This document shows, in pieces, positions 1-11,385 of a DNA stretch of 64,000 bases (the first letter of the stretch is position 1; each line of letters starts with the position of its first letter). The position numbers were made by a program, and so were the translations under genes. Source of the DNA: Silene latifolia (lineage: Eukaryota > Streptophyta > Magnoliopsida > Caryophyllales > Caryophyllaceae); NCBI RefSeq assembly GCF_048544455.1, contig NC_133536.1:41412152-41476151 (forward strand). The letters run 5' to 3'. The notes beneath the pieces were generated by a model. The model saw nothing but the letters and a program-made list of their open reading frames with translations. It did no database searches and was not told the origin of the DNA.

Positions 1-280
1 TCGTCTTCAAATCAGCTCAAGTCCGTGCCCGAATGCCTCGTAATGCGTGCCTTGACGCTTCCAAATGCAGTATCTCACTCTGGAAAATCCCGTCTCCTCT
101 AAGTGCATGCAAAAAGGACGAAAAAGAGTCTGATTCCACTACTTTCGCGTTCGTTTCTACAAAAAGGACAAAACGAACCAAAGTAGCCAATTCGGGGCAA
201 AATACCATAAAAACAGTATAAAAATACATAGAAATACGTGCTGAAATAGGCTAAAAAGACTATATATTATGCACGTATCA
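1..280 (-). repeat. Terminal fragment of an Athila/Tat-like LTR
   Basis: Read on the minus strand this begins TGATACGTGCATAATATATAG at base 280. That resembles the TGATAAGTGCATATTTTATA start of the Athila-like LTR at 9400. It continues with non-coding sequence to the window edge, so only one end is visible. The open frames on both strands are short and unconvincing. It could be a solo LTR or the edge of a whole element lying outside the window. Confidence 0.5.
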
Positions 281-436
281 TTTAATTTACTGCCATAATC
301 CGAAGAGCAAACTAGATACAAGTTTTTCTCCTTTCGCCGCTTATTGTCATAATTTCAAACTTATTACACTGAGTAAAGAACAGAAACAAATACCTTAATT
401 AAACTTTGCAATCATGCATGTTCTTTATCATTACAG

Positions 437-686
437 GATAACGGGAGCTATATGGAGGGATGGTATGCCAAAGCTCAGAAGAAATTTTGCTCACGCTAGG
501 TGCTTAAAATTGATTTTATGCAACCCCTTGCTTAAGTAACATGTTATATTTCACTCAACATCTCTCTATTATTCATTAAGCTTATTTATTTTGTAAATGT
601 ATTGATTCCAGGTTGGTTTAATGGGCTTGGAATTAGAGATTAGAAGAAGATGAGTATTACGTTCACGATGGTTCTTCTTGTCTCAG
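437..686 (+). other. Exon-like fragments (two), possibly from a degraded or captured gene
   Basis: Two short blocks have plausible splice borders. Block 437-499 follows TTACAG and precedes GTGCTT; it reads DNGSYMEGWYAKAQKKF and then a stop. Block 612-686 follows TTCCAG and precedes GTAGCT; it reads EEDEYYVHDGSSCLR in one frame, but a stop or frame change separates this from its start. I do not recognise the parent gene. The breaks suggest a pseudogene or captured fragment. The rest of 281-934 holds nothing I can identify. Confidence 0.3.
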
Positions 687-934
687 GTAGCTTATGTCTC
701 TTTTAGCTTATGATTCTTCTGCCTCTTTGAGAGCTATATCTAAACAGCTGCTTAAAGTATGTAATAAAATAGACGAGTATGAATTAGATAGATGTAATTA
801 GACATTGTAACCCATGACCTTATATAATCACAGTTAAAAAAGGAAATTGTCTGATGATTCAGGTGTCATGGTAGCCATGTTAAGGACCTCTGTATGTGAT
901 TATTAATGTTAGTATTGATGTCCTTAACTAAATA

Positions 935-1258
935 CCCCCTCTTATTCTCAATAACTCTCCTTATTCATGGAGGGCACGAGAATTAAGGGAGGGAGTATTA
1001 TATGGTAAAGTATTGTAGTGGGGGTAGGAGATTGGATAGAGGGAAGGTATTGTGTGATATTATTGTGGGGTGAGGTGATTATAATAAGTATTGTTGTGAG
1101 GTAAGGTGATTAAAATAAGATAAAATATGGGTATTGTGGGGTATTGTTCTGGAGTAAGGTGATTAAAATAAGTATAAAAGTTTGCCAAATAAAAATAGGG
1201 AGAGCATTGTGAATAGACGAAAAAGGAATTAGGGAGAGTTATTGAGAATAGGAGGGAG
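935..1258. mobile_element. Stowaway-type MITE (Tc1/mariner)
   Basis: Both ends carry inverted copies of a CTCCCTCYTATTCTCAATAA-type terminus, about 26 bp with mismatches, flanked by TA at 933-934 and 1259-1260. CTCCCTC next to a TA duplication is the hallmark of Stowaway MITEs. The 324-bp interior is AT/G-rich with repeated GGTGATTAAAATAAG-like segments and has no coding capacity. It depends on a transposase encoded elsewhere. Confidence 0.75.
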
Positions 1259-1260
1259 TA

Positions 1261-2584
1261 TTTTTCTTCCCTTTTGATAAAATTAGAATCTTGTGCTCTT
1301 AGATTATGTTAATTCATGTACATACCAGTTAAGGTGACATCTGCATACGTGGCCGGGGAGAACAAGGAGAGGGAGAAAGATAGACTATGGTGTATGTTTT
1401 TTTAGGAACAAGATGGTTGGGGGAGGGAGGGAGCGTTAAGAGTAAGGCAGGGAGAGGGAGAGTGGAAGAGGCTAGACTCTCAGAGAGAGGAAGAGAGATT
1501 TTATGGTCGGTTTTGTTGAGATTCAGAGAAAGAGGGAGGGAGCTAGGGAGGAAGAGGGGTGAGAGAGCGTTGGATGGTTGGAGGGTGGCAGTTTCATCTG
1601 CCTTTCATTTTTAGCCTCTTTTTTCATTTCATCCTCCTCTTTTTCTCGTTTCGTATTCTCAGCACAGTTTTTAAACTATAGCGAGTTATGCAACGAGTTA
1701 AGAAACTGCACTTCACCGTAGGTTTTCAACTTTTTCCTTCCAAAATTGTACTCTTAATTTAAAAATTATGATATTGATGTTGATTGAGATGGTTCTAGGG
1801 TTTGATTAAAGTGTTTTTTTTGGGGTTGCAGTTGTTTTTTAGTTCACTAAGTGACATTAGTGTTTATTTGAGGTATTTCTTTTTAGAGTTGAATTGGGGT
1901 TTTAATGGGATTTTGTGTTTAACCGATGTTTCTTTTAGCTTATATTTGGCCGTAAATTTAATACTCTTGAAGGGTTTCGTGGGAATTTGCTCTTTTCAAG
2001 TTTTCATATCCTCGATTTTCGTTATACCAAAGTTTATGCCTTTATACGTGTATCTAGGTCAATGTTTTGTTTTATTATTCTGGCTTTCTGACTTGAGTTC
2101 AAGAAATTGTTTACATGATTAGGGAAAATGAGAGGGAAATTGTCGAACATATAACTGATCAAGTAAAACAGGTAAACCAAAGAGCAACACCCGTATATAA
2201 TTAGAGTAAGGAATGCTGAAATTACCAAACTTTGTGTAGTTTAATTACTATTCGTCTCGCATTAAGGCTGTTGTTTGTTAAATGTATAGTTTATTGGCCC
2301 AAAATTGTTTCAACTACGCTATAATCTAAGATATGAGGTCGACCAAAAAAGAAAATAAAGTGAATAACAAAAATACTATTCTCAAGCGTAAAAAAAAGAA
2401 TCATGAAAACGATTGTTTGAATTATATTATAATCTTATTGTTTACAAATGTTTTAGGAAGACCAGAAAATGTTAGAGAGCCAGCTCCATGATATAGCATT
2501 AAATGTGAAGGGGTTGAAAAGCGGCATTTAGAAATTTCTTCAAGAGGTATTATCTATTCCTCCTCTATTATCATATTTCCTATT
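1261..2584 (+). other. Non-coding stretch with two exon-like blocks
   Basis: Mostly AT-rich and purine-rich DNA; 1360-1600 is a GGGAG-rich tract. Two blocks look like spliced exons. Block 2123-2171 (after CATGATTAG, before GTAAAC) reads ENEREIVEHITDQVKQ. Block 2457-2546 (after TTTTAG, before GTATTA) reads EDQKMLESQLHDIALNVKG and later an in-frame TAG. They join in one phase and predict a charged helical segment. The parent gene is not recognised and the stop suggests decay. Confidence 0.3.
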
Positions 2585-3586
2585 CACTACTACAAATCCA
2601 GGCAACTACAACGCCCCTTTAACAACGAATATTCACGAAAATCACAATAGACGTTGTAGAATGTATGGCGCGAATTTTACTAAAATCAATTACAACGGGT
2701 ATGGTTATAAAAACCGTTGTTATTCGTTTTAACAACGGGTCACACATGAACAACCGTTGTTAATAATTTGGCGCAAAATTGGCGCAAAGTTAGTGAAAAG
2801 TAATCACAACGGTTATTTTTGAAACCCGTTGTTAAAACTTATTTAACAACGGGTGTTTTTTATAACCGTTGTTAAAACATATTTCACAACGGTTGTTGTT
2901 TAATAACCGTTGTCAATACCTTCCATACTATAAACCACACAAACACAAGTCTGCTGCAGCCACAAAACACAAACCTTAATACACAAACACAAACCCAGCA
3001 GCAGCCAAACACAAACACAAAACACACACTTTCTCATCGCCTCTTTCTCTCTTTCTCATCGTCGCTTTATCTTCTCGCCGTCACTTTGTTGATTTCATCG
3101 TCTCTTTACGTACGTTACTGTAATTATCGGGTTTGTTTCATCGTCATTATTTTATTGTTCTAATTATTTCATTTCAATGTATGTGTTTTTATCGACCATT
3201 AGGTTCCGTTCAAAGATCTGCTAATTATTTCATTTCCATGTATGTGTTTCTAATTATTTCATTTCCATCTTCTTTGGCGTCCTTGATGCGGATCGAGCAT
3301 GTTTTAGCGATTAGGGTTTGGAGAATATATTGAGATAATGGAAATGCATGTTAGTTGAGATAATGCAATGTATTTATACTAATGTGTGGGTTGAGTTGTT
3401 TTTTAATTAATATATATGTTAGGAAGTTGTGCCATATATGTTAGGAAGTTGTGCCATAATCAGATCTTGATGATGACTGATAGATCTATGGAGTTGAAAA
3501 AATGGAAGCAAATCAAACAAGCATAACTCAACACTTTTAAAATGATCATTTCATTTAATTTTAAACCAAATACATTACAGCAATTA

Positions 3587-4039
3587 TCAGAAATCAAAAG
3601 ATGTATAATAAGCCGGAACAACCCCGGTTAAGCGTAAAAAGCGCTTCTCAACCTGCCACCAATCACGCCACTCTGGTATACCGCTAACTTCCGGGTCATT
3701 GGCTTCATATTTTGCAATAACAGATTGAATATATGCAAGGACACGACTTGCATGTGGAGATAAGGTTGGAAGAGTACAACTCAACATATCTCTGGCTGCA
3801 GCCAAGTTGCGAGTAACAGGCCGACGAGGGTATGAAGATGATGACGATGATAATGATGAGGCTTTGTTGACAAGCCGGACTGCTTCACGCCTCTTAATCC
3901 AATAATTCCGTTGATGTTCAAGGGATGCTTTGATTAATGGGTGTTGATCGGCGGGAAGCCCGGCGAGAACCTTCCCATCATCTTCAATCGTTTGTGTAAG
4001 CCATTCTTCGTTGTTGATAAAATTAGGGTTCATTGCCAT
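3587..4039 (-). CDS. Orphan 150-residue protein carried by the CACTA element
   Basis: An intact single-exon frame starting MAMNPNFINNEEWLTQ. It has a serine-rich stretch near residues 64-70 (SSLSSSSSSY) and a tryptophan-rich C-terminus (EWRDWWQVEKRF). No family is recognised, and no signal peptide or membrane helix is apparent. A TATA-like GCTATAAATATT lies about 70 bases upstream on the minus strand near 4105-4116, and the start sits in a reasonable context (AACAACATGGC). It is not a transposase; it may be a captured host fragment or an element-specific protein. The intact frame inside an otherwise non-coding element argues it is not random. Confidence 0.55.
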   Translation of the reverse strand: MAMNPNFINNEEWLTQTIEDDGKVLAGLPADQHPLIKASLEHQRNYWIKRREAVRLVNKASSLSSSSSSYPRRPVTRNLAAARDMLSCTLPTLSPHASRVLAYIQSVIAKYEANDPEVSGIPEWRDWWQVEKRFLRLTGVVPAYYTSFDF

Positions 4040-4042
4040 GTT

Positions 4043-4102
4043 GTTTCAATTAATGAATGTTAGTAAAGGATGCTTTAATATGTTAGTAAAGGATGCTTTA
4101 AT
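4043..4102. repeat. Short tandem duplication upstream of the CACTA orphan ORF
   Basis: The unit TGTTAGTAAAGGATGCTTTAATA (23 bp, quoted as TGTTAGTAAAGGATGC plus TTTAATA) occurs twice in tandem between the ORF start and its TATA-like box. It would fall in the 5' leader. Confidence 0.7.
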
Positions 4103-6351
4103 ATTTATAGCTAGTAATATTTAATTTTTTTTTTTTTTATTTTTTAAGAACAAACAACAACGGTTATTTACAAACAACCCGTTGTTATAACTTCCCCCCC
4201 CAAAATTGAGTCACACTTTCCACAACGGGTTTTTATACTTAAAACCGTTGTTAATATTTTTCACAACGGTTTCCTTAAGAAAACCAACCGTTGTTAAAAC
4301 CTTTTACAACGGACGCTTTAACAACGTCCGCTTTTTTATATAACAACGGTTTTTGACCGTTGTTATAGGTTGTATCTGTAGTAGTGATTTCACTAAAATA
4401 TGGCATACGACGGAACATGAATCAAACTCACATTTATGTAAATCAAACGGCGCCCATGTAGGCAATAGCGTGCTCAGGCCGTTTTCAGAAATAACAGTGC
4501 CTTTGTCAGGACTTCATCCTCATACATCAACTTCCAAGTAACTACATAATCTACACGTTAATGGTTTTATGGACTACTACATTCTATCTCTGTAAACAAT
4601 TTAGGTATTAAAAAGACCGGTAAAACAAACGTAAATTATCTCTAGAGTAACTACTCAGTCACACCTTTATGAATGGGAACATCACACGTGAGCACAACTT
4701 ACACCCAAATCTAATTCATACGCAGACACTATGCTCTCCGACCATCGCGGTCCCCTTGTTAAGCCCCCTTCCATCACAAACCCTACCCCATTACGTTAGC
4801 CATGGCTGCGGAAGTCGCAAAGCCATACACGTGTGTTATGGTGAATAACCTAGGGTATCTGGTTAGTAAGGTCAAGCCTATTCAGGGGAACTGTTCTGGC
4901 TGATTTTGGGATGACAGACATGTTGTGACTCAGCATTCAAACTCCAAATAGGGCCGGAGAAGAGGAAGGAGAAAGAGGGATGAGGAAGAGGGAAGGACAG
5001 AAGAATACTAGGAAAGAAGGAAAGAAGATATTGTTGGATGTGATTTGGTGTATTCAATTTTGAGTTGCAACTTACTTTTAATATTGCGAATAAACTAGCG
5101 TACTAGGACTTTCCAATTTTACTATCATATCTAAGTATCTAACGTATGATAAATCCTTATCTAACATATAATGAAACTGCAGTTCTTCCCATTACTTCTC
5201 CGATCGAGTTTAACTTCGGGTGCCTTTTCAACTCTATAACCAGTGTTAAGGATGGTTTTTTTATCCATATAATTTTATTGCAATTCAAGGTACTTCGAAT
5301 GATAGAAAACCTTCAGAATGATGGAGCCACATCACAACATTAGTTAAGATTTATAGAGAAAAATCTACTCCCTATATCTAATGCTTGAAATGTTGTGGAG
5401 TTGATATAAATGTATGTATTAACTACGGCCTGGATGTAGTTTTGGCTGATAGATGAGTTGTAGACGTCTCTAGGAGACTAGGACAGTGAACAGTCCTGGA
5501 CATGTAGGTCATGTTTGTCAACTTGAGAAAATTTGACGCCCGAGTGTTGAAACTGTTGGATGCTTATCTTTCTGCTGTAATTTAAAAAAAAAAATGGGTT
5601 CCCTTTACTTTGCTGAACTGTTAGGTCAGTAGTGATCTGAGTGGTTTTGTTTTAAAGTGGCTCCAAAGTAATATGTTTATTTGATGGAACATACTCACGT
5701 TTTACTTTCGTGCTCCAACACAGGAACGCAGAGGACACAGAGCTAGTAGCTTTTGACTCGGAAAAGGCCGTAACGATTGAGAAGATACAACCTTTTATTC
5801 TCCTTTAGGATTCTTGCATCTTACCGTTTGTCTTATGTGAAAATGCCTCACCGCTACTCAAACGTTTAGCCGTATTTGAACAAATCATGCTTCTAGGAGA
5901 AGTTAAGGAGCCATATTGAATGCTTGTGTCTAACAGTTAGGCTCACTACCTCTTGCGTTAGAGTTGGTGAATTCAATGTCCATTCAACAATTAAGCTTTC
6001 AGCAACAACAGCTATATTGTTATTGTTATTTTTATATTCTAACTTCAAAGCCACCGAAAACACAATAGTGTATCATAATATTTGATAGTTGTGCCAATGA
6101 GCCGTATAAGTGCCATACATATGCTGGAATGCATAGTATTTATGCGCATGTACATGTATATGTATTGCAAATTTTTCTTCTCCATCTATTATGCGGTGGT
6201 TCTTTTGTAATTATTTTGTACCAAACATTGTGTTTTCAAGCGTTTTCACCAAATGTGCGATCACTACTATGCACGGTCCACCATATCTTCATACATAATG
6301 GACACTTTCCTTTATATTTACATACTCCGAACTTGTTTTCGCTTAGCATTT

Positions 6352-6505
6352 TATCAAATTGGGGCACCGCTTAATATTTACGACTTCCCTTTATATTTAA
6401 ATACTCCTAAGTCACATTAAGCGGTGCCCCAATTTGATATTTACATACTCCTATCTCACTTACGAGTTAGGAGAATGTAAATATTAAGCGGTGCCCCAAT
6501 TTAAT
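6352..6505. repeat. Three-copy inverted/direct repeat with palindromic arms
   Basis: ATCAAATTGGGGCACCGCTT at 6352-6371 is inverted at 6420-6439. A third copy lies at 6485-6505 in the same orientation as the second. Between them CTCCTATCTC and GAGTTAGGAG form a further hairpin. GACTTCCCTTTATATTTA is repeated around the array at about 6382 and 6526. This looks like a MITE relic or small fold-back element, but no target duplication was found. Confidence 0.6.
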
Positions 6506-6778
6506 ATTTACGCTTAATATTTACGACTTCCCTTTATATTTACAAAGGTGCGATCACATTGGATGCTCCTTGGATTCAAAAATGCGTGCGCTTTGCTTAA
6601 TATTTTACGACTTTTTTTTCGCATGCTTATTATGCCCCGCTGTCGTTTACGGGCAGATGATGGAGAATTAATGCACTGATTTTCTATTACTGGTTGCGTG
6701 ATTTTGTCTGTGGTCGAGGGTGAATTTGAGAAACTCATACCTTCTTATCACTAAATTTGAATGCTTTCCTCGTCACAG

Positions 6779-7058
6779 AGGGAGATCAGATTCTTGTTGA
6801 CCTTCTAGCTCCAAAGCTTGTTGGGAGAAGACACTTAGGGACAGCCTGGATGACAAGTAACCCTTCCTTTCATCCCTCAAATTTACGTGTAAGTCGAGGT
6901 GTATATGTATTGTATGTCACCACTGTTTTTAAATCATGCTTAGGTTTATAGAATCAGGCCAGTACTAGAACCTGGCTAGACACTTTAAGGGTGGGAGTAC
7001 ATCCCCGAAGTTGAAGGACTATAGCTCAAATCAACAGGAGAAGATCGAGGAGATGAAG
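6779..7058 (+). pseudogene. Two phase-compatible exon fragments of an unknown gene
   Basis: Block 6779-6856 follows CGTCACAG and ends before GTAACC; it reads GDQILVDLLAPKLVGRRHLG and on to TAWMT. Block 6952-7058 follows TTATAG and ends before GTAGCT. Joined with matching phase it reads through an in-frame TAG into NLARHFKGGSTSPKLKDYSS and QQEKIEEMK. Splice borders, phase and protein-like composition support a former coding gene, and the TAG supports decay. I cannot name the family. The fragments may belong with those at 437-686 and 2123-2546. Confidence 0.35.
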
Positions 7059-7861
7059 GTAGCTATTCACATTACATTTTGCAAAAAGCCTTTTTTAAAA
7101 TGGGAATGTATCTTAGGGAACACGTAATTCTAGAGGTAGTCTTAACCGCTTTAGTGATTTGTTTCTCAATACAAGACTCAAACCTTTTAAGTCAACATAT
7201 GTAAATTCTCATAGAAAGGGACATATTCCTATGGCTCACTATCAGTATTAAATGTAAAACTTTCGCCTTACAAGAGACCTTTGAAGATGCACAAAAGATG
7301 ACCAAGGTTTAAGGTAACCTGTTTTAATGGCAGGGTTGTTCTCACTACTCATTTAGGCTAAAGGCGAAAGAGTTAGGGTTGAGTGTATTTGTGGTCTTAT
7401 TCGACCCCTATAATCATTTTAAGAATGTGCTTCTACCAGTAAAAAATCGAAATCCATAATTTTTTTGACAGGTAAAGGATCTCTAGATAAATGTTGGTAA
7501 CTATAGAGAAACATGCTTCATATGCATTGTGTGTACGGTACTTGTCTAATATGTCAATTCATCATTTGCTACATCGATCTGTTTGGAGCTATATAGCTAC
7601 TGCAATTTCAGAATTTATGTAAATGGTTGGTGCTTGTTGATTTTGTTATAAAAAATCTGGGCACGTCGTTGCCACTACTGTCGCTTTTTGCAAAAAAAAT
7701 GGGGCAGATGTTAAAGAAAATAGACTAGCACATTTAAAGAACAAGCGTGTGCTCAAACAAGTCTCTCTAATCTAAATACAAAATAGTTCAGGCTTATCTT
7801 GTCAACTTCTGGTACACTTTAGTAACGGATGCACACTTTCAAGCGTAAGAAGGAAATGTTT

Positions 7862-9400
7862 TGATAGGCTATCGCACACCTATGCAAAGATAAAATTCCC
7901 TAAACACAAATTAATGTAGCAATAGGGGTCGAACACAAGGAAACGGGAATTACGTCGTGAATTGCTATGGGTAGATTCTTATCAAGGTCGATTTTGCTTT
8001 TAGTTTGGGTTGGTTGTTTAATGATTAACAAAGGTTGTAATGTAAATTATATAATAAAAGGGAGTCTAAGGGGTTCGGGTCACACATGCAAGGGTAAATA
8101 TACGATCATGATAAATTTGGTACTAATAACATTATCAATTGCTTAGGTTTAAGGACACTCACCTTACGATATTAGTGTCAACCATAGACCGGGTCCTAGA
8201 GAAACTCTCGTCCATGACTAGGTCGTCCTACTATACATGCTTAGTCTAATTTAATTCCGTGCCTCTCGACTTATAGAACGAATGAACAAACTTAATCAAT
8301 TGAATAAGGCCTTAAACAAAGATTAAACATTGTGGCACAAGCATGTGATTGAAGCAATATGAACAATATTATTATTAACCTATTTTATCATGTTATATAC
8401 TTGATTTTTCATGGCTCCCCTAGCCCTTAGACTAAGAGATTTAGGTACTCATGTTAAGGTGTAAATTGTAAACTATATAAAGAGAAATGAATAACATGGT
8501 TGAGTGGTTTATAAAAACTAAATGTTTAAACATGTAAAAGAAATTAAACTAAGGTAGTCTAAATGAAATGCTTAATTATAAACTAATATAAACTAAATAG
8601 ATATGTGAAAATGTAAACTATATAGAAATACCTTAAGGAGATGAACTTGAATGGAAGAACAATATATAACCAAATGCTTGAAAATGAATTAAGAACCAAA
8701 TGTTTAAGAACTACAAGATTAACTAATTTGTAAACTAATATGAAAACTATTGAGAGAGATTATATTGCTTAAGGCTATGAAGAACAAAAGTGAGACGTAA
8801 AATTGAGATGCCTAAGCCTTGGGATGCCTCTCCTATTTATAGGAGAGGAAGAAGAAACGTAAACAATCAAGATGCATGCGGCCCCGATCGGGGTTAGGTG
8901 GCCCCGATCGGGGTCGTGTGTTTCCGGGTATTTTCTCTTAATTCCTCACTTAATTGCTTGAGGAATCCTAAGAGCGTGATTAATGACCCTTAATGCACCC
9001 GGGTAAATGCTCCATCTATCATATTTAGAGCTCCCAAAAAGCATCTTAAGCATGTTGGAATCTTATGCTTTCCACCTTGACTTGGATTTGAACATTGGGC
9101 TTTGACTTTGATTGTTGTCAACATTTGCATTATACATATTAATCAATCAATTTCTCCATGCAAAACTCAATCTAATGCTCCATGCTTAGTCCAACACTTG
9201 GTCTTGATTAGCTTAGTGAACTTGGTGTATAAAATGATAGGAAAAAGCCTCTAAATGCTTAGATTCCTACAAAAACATGTTAAGACCAGCAAATACACTA
9301 GAACAACAAATATTAGCTTATGACACTATGATAAGTGCTAAATAACAAATAAAATGGAGCTAATATAGGGGATGAAAGTATATAAAATATGCACTTATCA
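7862..9400 (-). repeat. 3' LTR of the Athila-like element
   Basis: Minus-strand start is TGATAAGTGC at 9400; the end is AGCCTATCA at 7862. It holds two CCCCGATCGGGG palindromes (8882-8893 and 8902-8913) about 40 bp upstream, in element sense, of a TATA box inside the palindrome at 8827-8848. This is the better-preserved copy of the promoter region. Confidence 0.93.
8827..8913 (-). promoter_or_regulatory. LTR core promoter: palindromic TATA box plus paired CCCCGATCGGGG
   Basis: CCTCTCCTAT-TT-ATAGGAGAGG (8827-8848) is a perfect palindrome with 10-bp arms enclosing a TATAAATA box. About 40 bp upstream on the minus strand lie two CCCCGATCGGGG units exactly 20 bp apart. The TATA position fits a promoter. 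The role of the paired palindromes as protein-binding sites is inference. Confidence 0.65.
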
Positions 9401-9415
9401 AACTCCCCCAAGCTA
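9401..9415 (-). promoter_or_regulatory. Polypurine tract of the Athila-like element
   Basis: Read on the minus strand, AGCTTGGGGGAGTT directly precedes the 3' LTR start. It is preceded by the CTTGGGGACAAGCAAGGG-type motif common in plant Athila/Tat-like elements. It would prime plus-strand synthesis. Confidence 0.8.
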
Positions 9416-11385
9416 AACCCTTGCTTGTCCCCAAGCAAGAAACCAATTCCCATCAATTGCAATATCCCAATTAAGCTAAACATAATGATTTAGAAACCCG
9501 AAATAACGTGGGCAAGAAATAAAGCAAAGCATGGTTGAGATTTACACGACGGCGTAGCATAGAAAACTTTGAATGAACCTTTAAGCTCTTGCATGATCTT
9601 TTGACTTATGGACTCTCACGGAGCACTCAAAACTCTTTTTTATGTGAAAGGATAATTTTGTGAATAAACACTCGACTACCCTCAACTTATAAATATGTGC
9701 CCGCAATCTAATATGGTAAACATGTCAAAACTAGAAAGCAAAGACAATCAAATGTAAGCATGATAAAGAAGCCAAATGGGTATGAAGAAGACAAATAAAC
9801 ATGGGTAAGAAGGGAGAACAAATGAATTATGGTAATGTGGAGCTAAGTCAAGCTAGCAACTACCAAATTGTAAAGGTGCTCAATCCTAATTCCAACCCAA
9901 ATTTGCAATTCAAACCATGAGAAAATCCTCCAAAGTATATGGATAATGCTTGAGAATTTCTCACATCTTTTCTTCTCTTTTTTTTTCTTTCTTTTCAATT
10001 CATACTTCTTTTCTTTCATGCTTTTTCTCATTCATTCATTTTTCTCATCTTTTTTTCATTCTCATTTTTTTCCTTTTTTCCATTTTTTTCTTTCATCTCT
10101 TTTTTCCTTTTTCTTTCATTTTCTTTCTTTCTTGAGCATTAAGACCACGCTCACATGATATTCAAACTTTGAAACAAATCCCCATTGAGCACCCAAACAA
10201 AACAAAACAAAGCTACTAGCTCAACAAAGTAGGCAAGTTATAATGTAGCTAGGGAAAAATGTTTGTGAAGGGGTCAAGAAGGCACATATATTCATGTGAA
10301 TGGCTCCAAAATGCTATAACAAGTGAATGCATGCTTACCAAGAGATGACATGAGAACCATACTTGTGCGTTTTGACGTAACACACATTATAAGGAGACAC
10401 CTACACTCACCTAAGAGAGACCGGATATGGATGCATCGGTCAAAAGAGGCTCTACCTTACCATTTTGTAGCTGCCAAAAGTCAAGATCAAGCTTATTCGG
10501 TTCATTCTCCATCTCCCACCTACTATGTCAAGACATCCCCATGTAGCTAATATCCCATCATTAAAGAATAAATCATTAGCAACAAGCCATTATTAGGATA
10601 AGCAAATAGGAAAGTAGGCTACAAGCAAGCACAAAGCAAAAATTTCTCTCAAAAATTTTCAAATTTTCAACACTACATGCAAACTACGCTATATGCAAAT
10701 GCAATATCTCCCCCCAAGCTAAACATCACATTGTCCTCAATGTGCCAACTATTCAAATCACCCAATCAAACCATAAAAATGGCTCAAAGCACAAAACAAG
10801 AAGGACTAGAGGTTATGTTTAATGGGTTGCAAGATCTAAACTAAAATGCAAAGCAATTAAAAACTTACTCGACTTGCTAGCCTCCCCCAAGCTAGCATGA
10901 ATTCGGGGGAAGTAGATGTTTCTTTGTGATTTTGATTGAAGAAGTGAAGAAATATGATAGAGAGAAAGAGGAGGAGTACCGTCGGAATGATAGAACAATA
11001 TTTGCTTATACCCGTATAAGAAAAAGGCCAAGAAAATACCAAAACCGCGACCCCGATCGGGGCTGGCCACCCCGATCGGGGTTGACTACTCCTTCGGGTT
11101 TTGACTCTTTTTCGCGTATGATTCAATTTCCTTCTTTTTTTTCGAAAACCACGTCCCCGAACAGGGGTTCTTGTATAGGGCTGCGTGTCAGATTCACTTT
11201 TCTCCATTTTCACCTATAAAAGACAAAAATTAACATTATCAAGTCGAGTATTTTATTACTAATCTACGAAAAACAATAAATTGCAGAAAATTAAAAACAA
11301 AAATAAATAAAAGCAATAAAAAGCTTGGGTTGCCTCCCAAGAAGCGCTGGTTTAACGTCCCGCACGACGTAAGAAGCTATTTGAT
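9416..11385 (-). other. Non-coding tail where pol would normally lie
   Basis: About 2 kb between protease and polypurine tract with no RT, RNase H or integrase motifs. It includes a pyrimidine-rich tract at 9958-10133 (long C/T runs on the plus strand) and a pair of CCCCGATCGGGG palindromes at 11051-11081. Immediately after the protease stop, the minus strand carries GGGAGGCAACCCAAGC, a motif often found after the last ORF of such plant elements. The open frames seen here (for example 10857-11213) look fortuitous. Confidence 0.7.
11051..11081. promoter_or_regulatory. Internal pair of CCCCGATCGGGG palindromes
   Basis: Two perfect 12-bp palindromes start 19 bp apart (11051 and 11070), matching the LTR pair at 8882-8913. 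On the minus strand TATA-like sequences (TTATACGGGTATAAG) follow about 40 bp later. No gene follows now. Possibly the remnant promoter of a lost accessory gene. Confidence 0.5.

Larger units (their letters stand above)
2585..4386. mobile_element. Non-autonomous CACTA (En/Spm) element
   Basis: The left end is CACTACTACAAATCCAGG. The right end reads, on the minus strand, CACTACTACAGATACAACC. The 3-bp duplication ATT lies at 2582-2584 and 4387-4389. Subterminal regions 2600-2930 and 4150-4375 are packed with ACAACGG/CCGTTGT motifs in both orientations, as expected of CACTA transposase-binding regions. No transposase (TNPD/TNPA) is present. The only good reading frame is the 150-residue minus-strand ORF at 3587-4039. 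Confidence 0.85.
4390..7861. other. Intergenic DNA without a recognisable gene
   Basis: No long open frame. A short frame beginning GCCATGGCTGCGG near 4799 ends after about 33 codons and is not recognised. The notable contents are the inverted repeats at 6352-6505 and exon-like blocks at 6779-7058, listed separately. The remainder is AT-rich without a call. The region ends at the Athila-like element's TSD. Confidence 0.5.

Noticed and set aside
4799..4901. Short frame with good start context, MAAEVAKPYTCVMVNN
   Set aside because: Only about 33 codons, no recognised homology, no clear splice continuation.
9946..10158. Overlapping Phe/Ser-rich ORFs
   Set aside because: Artefact of a pyrimidine-rich tract in the non-coding tail of the Athila-like element.
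10857..11213. 118-residue minus-strand ORF over the internal palindromes
   Set aside because: No domain; biased composition; it covers a promoter-like repeat in a non-coding region.
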